Assembly (NCBI RefSeq): GCF_011306175.1
Contig: NZ_CP049913.1
Span: 868,001-932,000, forward strand
Source of the DNA: Vibrio sp. HDW18
Lineage (GTDB): Bacteria > Pseudomonadota > Gammaproteobacteria > Enterobacterales > Vibrionaceae
Length of the DNA: 64,000 nucleotides
Direction: 5' to 3'
Position 1 is the first letter of the stretch; every line of letters begins with the position of its first letter. The notes under the pieces are model-generated. The model saw nothing but the letters and a program-made list of their open reading frames with translations. It ran no database searches and was not told the origin of the DNA. Shown piece after piece: positions 56,901 to 64,000 of this stretch. A program made the translations under genes and the position numbers.

Positions 56901-57789
56901 CTGATTCAAGCAGCAGTTCATGTTGCTGCTCACCGCTTTGCCATACTAATTCGGAAGGTTTCAGTTCCAGATAGCCATCGACAGGACGACTGCGATCTAA
57001 ACTTGCCCACGCATGAAAGCTAAGCTGACCTTTTTGAATCCCAGTTTGATCTTTCAGATAGCGAGTTAGCCAAGGCAATAGGCGCACTTTATCGGCACTG
57101 GCATAAAAGTCGCCGGAAATATCACGCAGCGAACCATGATCGATAAAATTAGCATTCACTAACAAAGAATTAATGTTGGTGCCAGCAATGCTGACTTCAC
57201 CTTCGGCAAAATGACGCTGGCCACTATTTTGCCAACGCAATTTTTCAATATCCAACTGACGCAAATCGCCAGCGAAGGTACGATAGAGAATCGCTGAATT
57301 TTTGAGAGTGAAATCATCCAATCGGCGCAGTAATAAATCATCCAACTGCTGAATTCCACGCCCTTGTGCTGACTGTTCAGGGTTGGCATTTTGCTGTAAC
57401 GCAAGCCAATCAATCGCCCGCAGATCAAGCACCATACCATTGATAGTGAGTTCAGCAATCACCGGCTGACGCTGCCACAGCGATTGCCACAAATCGAATT
57501 CAAGCTCAATACTGCTCGCATTGAGCTGAATATCATTACTATCCGGCCAGTGTACTTGTAGGGTTTGCAAAGATAGCGAAGGATGGGTGTTACGCCAGTA
57601 ACCCTGTACATCAGCAATTGCCAGTTGTACTGACGAGTTTTGGTTCAACCAATCTTGAATCTCGGCTTGAAAACGATTCATCTGCGGCAAGCAAATACGC
57701 AGCGCAGTGACCGCCAAAGCGAGCACAATCAGCAGGCTGACCAGCAGCCACATAAAAATCCGCCCAAAGCGGGTTACTGTCGAAATCAC
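53914..57789 (-). CDS. yhdP: AsmA-family envelope protein YhdP
   Basis: A 1291-residue protein with one N-terminal membrane helix (about residues 12-33) and a very large periplasmic region of the AsmA/TamB type. Such proteins are thought to form a groove that carries phospholipids from inner to outer membrane; YhdP, TamB and YdbH do this redundantly in E. coli. A C-terminal AsmA-like region includes GKGVISDVGGAARLLGLFSLDSI (about 1135-1157, in part). The GTG start at 57789 lies nine bases after the rng stop and has an AGGG sequence upstream. Length is close to E. coli YhdP (1266). Confidence 0.93.
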   Translation of the reverse strand: MISTVTRFGRIFMWLLVSLLIVLALAVTALRICLPQMNRFQAEIQDWLNQNSSVQLAIADVQGYWRNTHPSLSLQTLQVHWPDSNDIQLNASSIELEFDLWQSLWQRQPVIAELTINGMVLDLRAIDWLALQQNANPEQSAQGRGIQQLDDLLLRRLDDFTLKNSAILYRTFAGDLRQLDIEKLRWQNSGQRHFAEGEVSIAGTNINSLLVNANFIDHGSLRDISGDFYASADKVRLLPWLTRYLKDQTGIQKGQLSFHAWASLDRSRPVDGYLELKPSELVWQSGEQQHELLLESGIVQLTPSESGWQVNAHSLRLRSDDQPWPVMDMALDWQPQQWRLNLSQLNIESLLPLTKLIPESATLNHWLATLQPKGVLEDVRIAKRQTLESLRYSATLSDGGMAQWDLLPQVNFLQAQIQGSLSEARVQATLVDDVLAYGEVFQAPLNIRQGEVDIVWQQGEHGWSLWADKVTVATPDLQAIGEFRLDFPNQASPFLSFYLEADLFNAGETWRYLPTLALGQSLTDYLSSAIQAGRVNTAKLVWYGALDQFPYQNNNGIFQAWVGLKQAKFAFDTAWPAITDLQLDLLFENAAMHLDSRAATLMEVSAERVTGRIPELAEFGHIEIEAIASAKQGNAIRDYMMATPLVDSVGAALTTIQVKGPVRSQFQLNIPFHSGAEPRAWGFAELADNAVDIETPPMSLEAVSGKIEFDNDRVSAAGLQARLLNQPVSIDFKGEEAKRGYAVNIDLLGDWEVKPLRPLVGEQWLSRIKGHAPWQASVDIQLNDVGFTYQLDGKADLRAVESRYPFPLNKALKAKGQALLQASGNQEMVSARLQLPQAKYQAEIDLTSAVPELKATNLVLGQGSFKISPVVGHHVQLRSQSFNLDKWLAILSEQSVVNKAPSKLASLNTPTIPMPERIEASVSDLTLAGLEWHDVDFNARRKDLGWLLELDSQEIKGQANYLEPYDLTIALDRLHLFLPQLEFDKEQLLVDAERQKLPLISDFDRQFHQSMPNLTLTIKDFWLQGYKIGQASVDFQRQEDTLLWKSIDFTSGANQLHVNGTWTLTEKTSHTQMNLDMQGDNNSDLMARFGINSGIQRAPFEIKANTQWDGAPWSMQIHTLQGKVETKLGKGVISDVGGAARLLGLFSLDSILRKMQLDFSDVFDKGMAFNSITGSGDIAQGVFVTNNIKMDATAGEMKIKGLADLNSRTVDAEVNFVPDITSGIPVLTAFAVTPQTALYVLAITTVISPVVEVFTQVNYQVQGPLDSPTVKELSRSKGEFKLPETLRNLAK

Positions 57790-57797
57790 CCGATGCC

Positions 57798-59267
57798 CTA
57801 CATCATCACTACATCAAACTGTTCTTGACTGTAGAGCGGCTCGGCTTGGATCCGCACCGCCTTACCAATGAACACTTCCAATTCGGCCAATGCGTGTGAC
57901 TCTTCACCTTGCAAGGTTTCCGCCACCGCCGGCGATGCATAAACCACAAATTGATCCGCATCGTAGGCACGGTTGACGCGGGTAATTTCACGCAGAACCT
58001 CAAAGCACACCGTTTCCACTGTTTTAACACTGCCACGCCCTTCACAGGTTGGACAGCCAGAACAAAGCACATGCTCAATACTTTCTCGGGTTCTCTTGCG
58101 AGTCATCTCCACCAACCCAAGCTGAGTAAAGCCATTGATGTTGGTTTTCACCCGATCTTTGATCAGCGCGGCTTCTAAAGAAGTTAGCACTCGCTTACGG
58201 TGCTCATCCGACGCCATATCAATAAAGTCGATAATGATAATGCCACCTAGATTGCGCAAACGCAGTTGCCGAGCAATCGCCTGAGTCGCTTCGACATTGG
58301 TGTTAAAAATCGTCTCTTCTAAATTGCGCCGACCAACAAACGCTCCGGTGTTAATATCAATCGTGGTCATCGCCTCAGTTTGATCAATGATCAGATAACC
58401 GCCAGATTTGAGTTCGACTTTACGTTCGAGGGAACGTTGGATCTCATTTTCGGTATCGTACATATCAAAAATCGGCTTATCGCCATGATAAAGATCGAGC
58501 TTAGCGGTCAGCTCTGGCACGTATTCCGAAGTAAACTCTTTGAGATTTTCGAACTCTTGCCGCGAATCCACCAAAATTTTGGTGATTTCGGTACCAACAA
58601 AATCACGCAAAATACGTTGTGCCAAGCCTAGTTCGCCATACAACATTGAACGGTTTTTGTATTTACCACGTCGTTCAATGACTTTTGACCACAAACGCTT
58701 AAGAAACACCGCATCCTGAGTCAGCTCTTTTTCGTTCGCACCTTCAGCGGCAGTACGAATAATGAATCCACCATGCTCATCACAATAGTGGGAAACAATT
58801 TTCTTTAACCGTTCACGCTCAACTTCGCTTTCAATGCGCTGCGAAACACCAACGTGACTGGCTCCCGGCATAAACACTAGGTAACGAGAAGGTAGGGTAA
58901 TATCGGTGGTTAAACGTGCGCCTTTAGTGCCGAGCGGGTCTTTCACCACTTGGACTACGATATCTTGACCTTGGCGCACTAACTCAGAAATATCACGTAC
59001 TTGAAACTGTTGCTTCTCACTTTCCGCGACACATTCGGTGTGCGGAACGATATCTGAGGCGTGTAAAAATGCCGCTTTATCCAGACCAATATCAACAAAT
59101 GCCGCTTGCATACCCGGTAGTACCCGGCTGACTTTGCCTTTGTAAATATTACCGACCAGGCCGCGTTTCGCTTCACGTTCAATATGAATTTCCTGAAGGA
59201 GTCCTCCTTCAATCATCGCCACGCGCGTTTCACTCGGGGTGATGTTTAACAGCAACTCTGCACTCAT
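57798..59267 (-). CDS. rng: Ribonuclease G
   Basis: A 489-residue endoribonuclease that processes 16S rRNA 5' ends and some mRNAs. An S1 domain (about 35-125) with GLVGNIYKGKVSRVLPGMQAAFVDIG (in part) leads to the catalytic domain, with the metal-binding Asp residues in MTTIDINTGAFVG near 300 and IIIIDFIDMAS near 345. The Zn-link CPTCEGRG is near 405. Length equals E. coli RNase G (489), without the long scaffold tail of RNase E. It lies between maf and yhdP in the mre operon block. Confidence 0.97.
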   Translation of the reverse strand: MSAELLLNITPSETRVAMIEGGLLQEIHIEREAKRGLVGNIYKGKVSRVLPGMQAAFVDIGLDKAAFLHASDIVPHTECVAESEKQQFQVRDISELVRQGQDIVVQVVKDPLGTKGARLTTDITLPSRYLVFMPGASHVGVSQRIESEVERERLKKIVSHYCDEHGGFIIRTAAEGANEKELTQDAVFLKRLWSKVIERRGKYKNRSMLYGELGLAQRILRDFVGTEITKILVDSRQEFENLKEFTSEYVPELTAKLDLYHGDKPIFDMYDTENEIQRSLERKVELKSGGYLIIDQTEAMTTIDINTGAFVGRRNLEETIFNTNVEATQAIARQLRLRNLGGIIIIDFIDMASDEHRKRVLTSLEAALIKDRVKTNINGFTQLGLVEMTRKRTRESIEHVLCSGCPTCEGRGSVKTVETVCFEVLREITRVNRAYDADQFVVYASPAVAETLQGEESHALAELEVFIGKAVRIQAEPLYSQEQFDVVMM

Positions 59268-59292
59268 GAGCGCACCTCAATGATTAATATGA

Positions 59293-59856
59293 TTAGAATT
59301 TGTGCAGAAGCTGGTCAGTTTCGTAGAGTGGCAATCCCACTACCGCGTGGTAATTGCCTTCAATCCTAGTAACAAATCGTCCACCCAATCCCTGGATACC
59401 GTAACTGCCAGCTTTATCGCAGGGCTCACCACTTTGCCAATAAGCTTGTATTTCTGGTTCTGACAAAGTTTTAAACCACACATTAGTGATGACCACCACC
59501 GAATGGGTGACACCATTTTGCGCTACGCTCACCGCGGTCAATACCTGGTGTTGACTGCCCGAGAGCAACCGTAACATACGTTGCGCATCGGAGAAATCAC
59601 GTGGTTTTTCCAGCACTTGGTGATCTTTAACCACTATCGTATCAGCACCGATCACCAATGCTCCCGCTTCCACCAACGCCGCACCGGCTAATGCCTTATC
59701 GCGTGATAGCCGCTCAACATATTGGGCTGGCGACTCTGCTGCGCTACGTATTTCTTCGACATCAGGCTGCACTATCTCAAACTGATAGCCGATCTGGGCT
59801 AACAATTCACGCCGCCTTGGCGAAGCCGAGGCTAGAACTAATTTTGAACTTATCAT
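59293..59856 (-). CDS. maf: Maf-like nucleoside triphosphate pyrophosphatase (dTTP/UTP type, YhdE)
   Basis: A 187-residue Maf/HAM1-fold pyrophosphatase of the YhdE subgroup, active on dTTP, UTP and modified pyrimidines. [16 protein letters not shown] is at the N-terminus, VIGADTIVV near residue 67, and [15 protein letters not shown] near 148 are the family signatures. Its start overlaps the mreD stop by four bases (ATGA), and rng follows 25 bp later. This is the standard gamma-proteobacterial mreBCD-maf-rng order. Confidence 0.95.
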   Translation of the reverse strand: MISSKLVLASASPRRRELLAQIGYQFEIVQPDVEEIRSAAESPAQYVERLSRDKALAGAALVEAGALVIGADTIVVKDHQVLEKPRDFSDAQRMLRLLSGSQHQVLTAVSVAQNGVTHSVVVITNVWFKTLSEPEIQAYWQSGEPCDKAGSYGIQGLGGRFVTRIEGNYHAVVGLPLYETDQLLHKF

Positions 59857-60356
59857 TTAACATGCCAATGGCGTCGAACCCGGCGCAGTAATAAAAACAT
59901 CCACGGCCAAAGTATACAGGCGACAACACCACTCCACAGTGACAAGGGGTTGAATGTCACGTCTTGGATCATATATTCGCCACAAAAAATCAGCATTTCC
60001 AAGCCGGCCGATAGCAAGCCAATCACGATCGCTTGTTGCCAAAGTGCCATATTGCGCAGCACTAAAAAGTTCATCGCCACCAGATAGATGATGATCGCCA
60101 TCATCATGCCGCGGATCCCTAATGTTGAACCGAGCAGCAGATCCCACAGTAATCCAATCACCAAAGCACTACCCACATTAACTCGGTACGGTAGTGCCAG
60201 CACCCAGTAACAGCACACCAGTAGCAACCAAGGCGGACGAAATAGGTCTAACATTCCCGGCCATGGTATGGTTTGTAAAATCAGCGCTAATAAAAATGAG
60301 ATAACGATGACCATGCGGCCTTTAATACTACTGCTTAAAATATTACTGCTGATCAT
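59853..60356 (-). CDS. mreD: Rod shape-determining protein MreD
   Basis: A 167-residue inner-membrane protein of the rod complex that guides side-wall peptidoglycan synthesis. Five hydrophobic helices are visible, with the family segment [26 protein letters not shown] (about 36-61, in part) and [15 protein letters not shown]. The ATG at 60356 has an AGAGGAAGAG ribosome-binding site inside the mreC end. A start 14 codons later would remove the 14-bp overlap with mreC. The 3' end overlaps maf. Confidence 0.94.
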   Translation of the reverse strand: MISSNILSSSIKGRMVIVISFLLALILQTIPWPGMLDLFRPPWLLLVCCYWVLALPYRVNVGSALVIGLLWDLLLGSTLGIRGMMMAIIIYLVAMNFLVLRNMALWQQAIVIGLLSAGLEMLIFCGEYMIQDVTFNPLSLWSGVVACILWPWMFLLLRRVRRHWHVK

Positions 60357-61230
60357 GGCTCTCTTCCTCTAATAACTGCGGATCAGCCTGCATAACTTTC
60401 TGCAAACGATCTTCGTTTGGCCAGATGAGTAGCAAATAACGTAAGCGATCAAAATCCACCACTGGCTTAGCTTTGATCGAAGCAAATTCGCGGCGAGTAT
60501 CTTTATCGACTTGCGAGACAATCGCTACCGGATACCCTTCTGGATACACCCCACCCAAACCGGAGGTAACCAGCATATCGCCAACTTCAATATCGGTACT
60601 GGTCGCAATATGCTCCAGTTGGATCTGATCGATTTGTCCGTTACCCGAAGCGATCACTCGAATATCATTGCGAATATTCTGCACAGGGATCGCGGTATTC
60701 GGATCAATCAGCAACAAGACTCGGCTATTATGCGCGGCCACAAACGTGACCTGACCGACAATGCCTTTTTCGTTGATGATCGGCTGACCTTCATACACCC
60801 CATCGGCGCGACCTTTATCAATCACCACTTGATAACGATAAGGCGTGGTATCGACCGCCATCACTTCCGCCACCACTTTTTTTTCATCGCGCGCAAATGA
60901 TGAGCCAAGCAACTTGCGTAACCGTTGGTTTTCCTCTTTGTACTGCTCAAGCAGCAACAAATCACTTTTTAGGGTCAACACTTCTCGTTTCAAACGTTGG
61001 CTATTTTCCCGTAACAACTGATGCGAGCTGACACTATCATAAAAATCATCAAACAGTACCCGCGGTAAATCCGCAGCATACTGGATCGGTGCAACTAGAC
61101 TATTGAGCAGAAAGCGCACATGAGAGAATGCACCTAAACGACTATCAGCCAGCATAAGGCTGGCTGATAGCATAACCGCAAAAAATAGCCGCAGCTGCAG
61201 AGAGGGTCCTCGACCAAAGATAGGCTTCAT
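60343..61230 (-). CDS. mreC: Rod shape-determining protein MreC
   Basis: A 295-residue bitopic membrane protein that links MreB with the periplasmic synthesis machinery. A cytoplasmic N-terminus is followed by a single membrane helix (about 12-30), a coiled coil (SSHQLLRENSQRLKREVLTLKSDLLLLEQYKEENQRLR, about 68-105, in part) and the beta domain with VYEGQPIINEKGIVGQV near 145. It overlaps mreD by 14 bp. An AGGA ribosome-binding site precedes the ATG. Confidence 0.95.
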   Translation of the reverse strand: MKPIFGRGPSLQLRLFFAVMLSASLMLADSRLGAFSHVRFLLNSLVAPIQYAADLPRVLFDDFYDSVSSHQLLRENSQRLKREVLTLKSDLLLLEQYKEENQRLRKLLGSSFARDEKKVVAEVMAVDTTPYRYQVVIDKGRADGVYEGQPIINEKGIVGQVTFVAAHNSRVLLLIDPNTAIPVQNIRNDIRVIASGNGQIDQIQLEHIATSTDIEVGDMLVTSGLGGVYPEGYPVAIVSQVDKDTRREFASIKAKPVVDFDRLRYLLLIWPNEDRLQKVMQADPQLLEEESHDQQ

Positions 61231-61286
61231 GCAATAACCGTCCTAGCGCTGAGCAAAGTGCCATGCAGTGGGCACGACACTATGGT

Positions 61287-62408
<1,122 letters not shown>

Positions 62409-62481
62409 ATTGCAGTATAAACATGGAGCGAAACCCACAATTTCTCACCAAGTCGATACTTAAGGCGACCAAAACCCGCGC

Positions 62482-64000
62482 TTACTGACCACTCAGCCGG
62501 GTTTCACCACGGAAAATGATCTTATCATTGCCGCGATGGATCCCAAAGGTCACCACTGCCGATGGATCCTCATCGCCACGCGCAAACCAGTTGTACTGTA
62601 GCCAAGGTTGAGAAGTGTATTGCGTGCCGCAGCGAACCCCCTCGTCACCCACCTGTGGAGAACGCTTGTTATCATCGAGGTTCGTTTGCTCATTATCCAA
62701 ACGCAGCCAAAAACGGATTTGTTCGCGTAAGCCTTGAGCATCTTGGATGGCATGAGGCTCAGCCACGAGCTGTTTACTCTGCCCTTGCGCGACGTTAGTC
62801 CATGGCGGCGTATCGGAGCCGCTCAGTTCGGCGTTCGAAGAGTTACTGGGTGACGGCCACAGCGTTTGTTGACAAATATAGTATTTAGGCGTGGCGTAAA
62901 CCGATCCAGAATCATCGCGATTGGTGATAAATCGGCTACCTTGCCAATATTCAACCCGCAGCGGGACAGCAATTTGACTGACTGAGGTGCCGCCGACATC
63001 CTCCATCACCATGCGTCCATAGCGAATATCGGGCTGAGTTGCAAAGCTTTTGCCCGTATCAATCAGCGTGCCTGATGATTTGAGATCCAAATCTGGCTCG
63101 ATAAAATCGACCCCATCCACTTTATCCGAAACACGTAAACCAAATCCGCTTTGGTAAGGGCCATCAGCGACGGTGGTATAAGGCACATCTGCCACTTTAT
63201 ATTTTAAAAACTTAAAATGGCTGGTGACAAATAATTGCGCTTCTGACCACTTGCTCGCGTCAGTCTCAGAACCATCCCACAGCTGCGAGGCATAGCCCTC
63301 GACTCGAGTATCCCATTCGTTTCCATCACTATCCACCGCCAGCAACTTCACATCTGCGATCAATTCATCAGCAAATTGACTGTAATTACGTGTAGGTTCT
63401 CCACCTGTATTCTGAGCTTCCACAACAAAGCGGTAAGGAATGAGTTGATCCATATACACGAAATTATTGTGGTCAGTAGCATAATCCCAATCGTTGCTGA
63501 TAATTTTCAGCCAAGCCGGATAAAAACGGCCAATCTGGCGATAACCCAGTTGGGTACAGTTATACCATGCAGCTAAGCCACTCGGCGCTTCACATTCAGC
63601 ATCATACCCAGCCATAGCAGCCATCACTTTTAAGCTGCCCACATCGCTCCAATATAGATGGGAAAAGAGATATTTTTGATTGCTATTTACTCGATCTTTG
63701 CTTAATCCCTCTTCGTCGGAGGACATCAGCAAATCACTCGATCGCGGTTCAGTGGGAGAAGCAACCACACTCGACAATTGCACCAACTTATTCGTTTGCT
63801 CATTGCTATCGTCTTTAATAAAAAAGTTGCTGGTGAACTTTGCTTCCTTGCATAACTTGCCAGTCGATAGTATTTCTCCTGTGGTAAGCCCATCCTCCTG
63901 ATATTTAATCGGTATGACCTGTGCATCAAACGCCTGCCCTGCGGCTAAAAATCCTGGTCCTTCAGAAGATGTCCCCGTCGCGCGATCAAGATCGGTATTT
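62482..64000 (-). CDS. mshQ: MSHA biogenesis protein MshQ, C-terminal part (partial)
   Basis: The frame is open from the window edge to the stop, giving the last 505 residues. It is recognised chiefly by position: it ends the msh cluster just upstream of mreB, where mshQ lies in V. cholerae. The tail region has the DUF6701-type features seen in MshQ: WYNCTQLGYRQIGRFYPAWLKI, later SQIAVPLRVEYWQGSRFITN and the C-terminal VVTFGIHRGNDKIIFRGETR, with scattered cysteines suited to an exported beta-rich protein. The role in mannose-sensitive haemagglutinin pilus assembly is by genetic association only. No start is visible; the true start is outside the window. Confidence 0.8.
   Translation of the reverse strand, partial: NTDLDRATGTSSEGPGFLAAGQAFDAQVIPIKYQEDGLTTGEILSTGKLCKEAKFTSNFFIKDDSNEQTNKLVQLSSVVASPTEPRSSDLLMSSDEEGLSKDRVNSNQKYLFSHLYWSDVGSLKVMAAMAGYDAECEAPSGLAAWYNCTQLGYRQIGRFYPAWLKIISNDWDYATDHNNFVYMDQLIPYRFVVEAQNTGGEPTRNYSQFADELIADVKLLAVDSDGNEWDTRVEGYASQLWDGSETDASKWSEAQLFVTSHFKFLKYKVADVPYTTVADGPYQSGFGLRVSDKVDGVDFIEPDLDLKSSGTLIDTGKSFATQPDIRYGRMVMEDVGGTSVSQIAVPLRVEYWQGSRFITNRDDSGSVYATPKYYICQQTLWPSPSNSSNAELSGSDTPPWTNVAQGQSKQLVAEPHAIQDAQGLREQIRFWLRLDNEQTNLDDNKRSPQVGDEGVRCGTQYTSQPWLQYNWFARGDEDPSAVVTFGIHRGNDKIIFRGETRLSGQ

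Overview
The window is an ordinary chromosomal stretch of a Vibrio very close to V. cholerae. Gene content and order (epd, irgB, tkt, metK, dns/endA, pilT/pilU, lptD-surA-pdxA-ksgA-apaGH, obg-rpmA-rplU, ispB, mdh/argR, mreBCD, then mshQ) match the V. cholerae large chromosome as I remember it. Several proteins (IrgB, Dns) look close to but not identical with the V. cholerae O1 sequences I recall, so a sister species such as V. mimicus or V. metoecus, or a divergent V. cholerae, is likely. This species inference rests on memory, not on a search.

Layout. 1-4260: iron locus with the 5' end of epd, a siderophore-binding protein, a TonB-dependent receptor, a Fur-like operator and irgB. 4290-12400: tkt, metK and the sprT-endA-rsmE-gshB-yqgE-yqgF run. 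12410-16851: tyrS, a LuxR-type regulator, pilU and pilT, all on the minus strand. 16877-21219: yggS-proC-yggT-yggU and rdgB-hemW. 21455-26090: glsA, trmB, then mutY-yggX-mltC. 26199-27629: nine tRNA genes (Phe, Thr, Asn) in two arrays around a chemotaxis-receptor remnant. 27898-35690: djlA, then lptD-surA-pdxA-ksgA-apaG-apaH. 35795-39637 (minus): folA, a two-gene threonine/serine exporter-type pair, obg, rpmA, rplU. 39904-42785: ispB, mdh, argR. 43110-48881: a TAXI-type TRAP transporter whose binding-protein gene is cut near its 3' end by an IS630-like element that itself carries a full copy of the same element. 48971-51430: a universal stress protein, a Fur-box-associated duplicated DUF2061 protein, an unknown sugar-binding-fold protein and rraB. 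51637-62330 (minus): mreB-mreC-mreD-maf-rng-yhdP-nit-tldD. 62482-64000: the 3' part of mshQ.

ERIC-type intergenic repeats (about 128 bp, TATACCC...GGGTATA ends) recur at least eight times. They include full copies, one copy with a roughly 70-bp insertion, short internally deleted copies and decayed ones.

I found no CRISPR array, defence island, prophage or integron, and no convincing undescribed multi-gene system. The points most worth a second look are the receptor plus binding-protein cassette at the irgA position, the IS-within-IS structure that rewrites a TRAP gene's C-terminus, the Fur-box DUF2061 duplication, and the tRNA array with compensated acceptor-stem variants.
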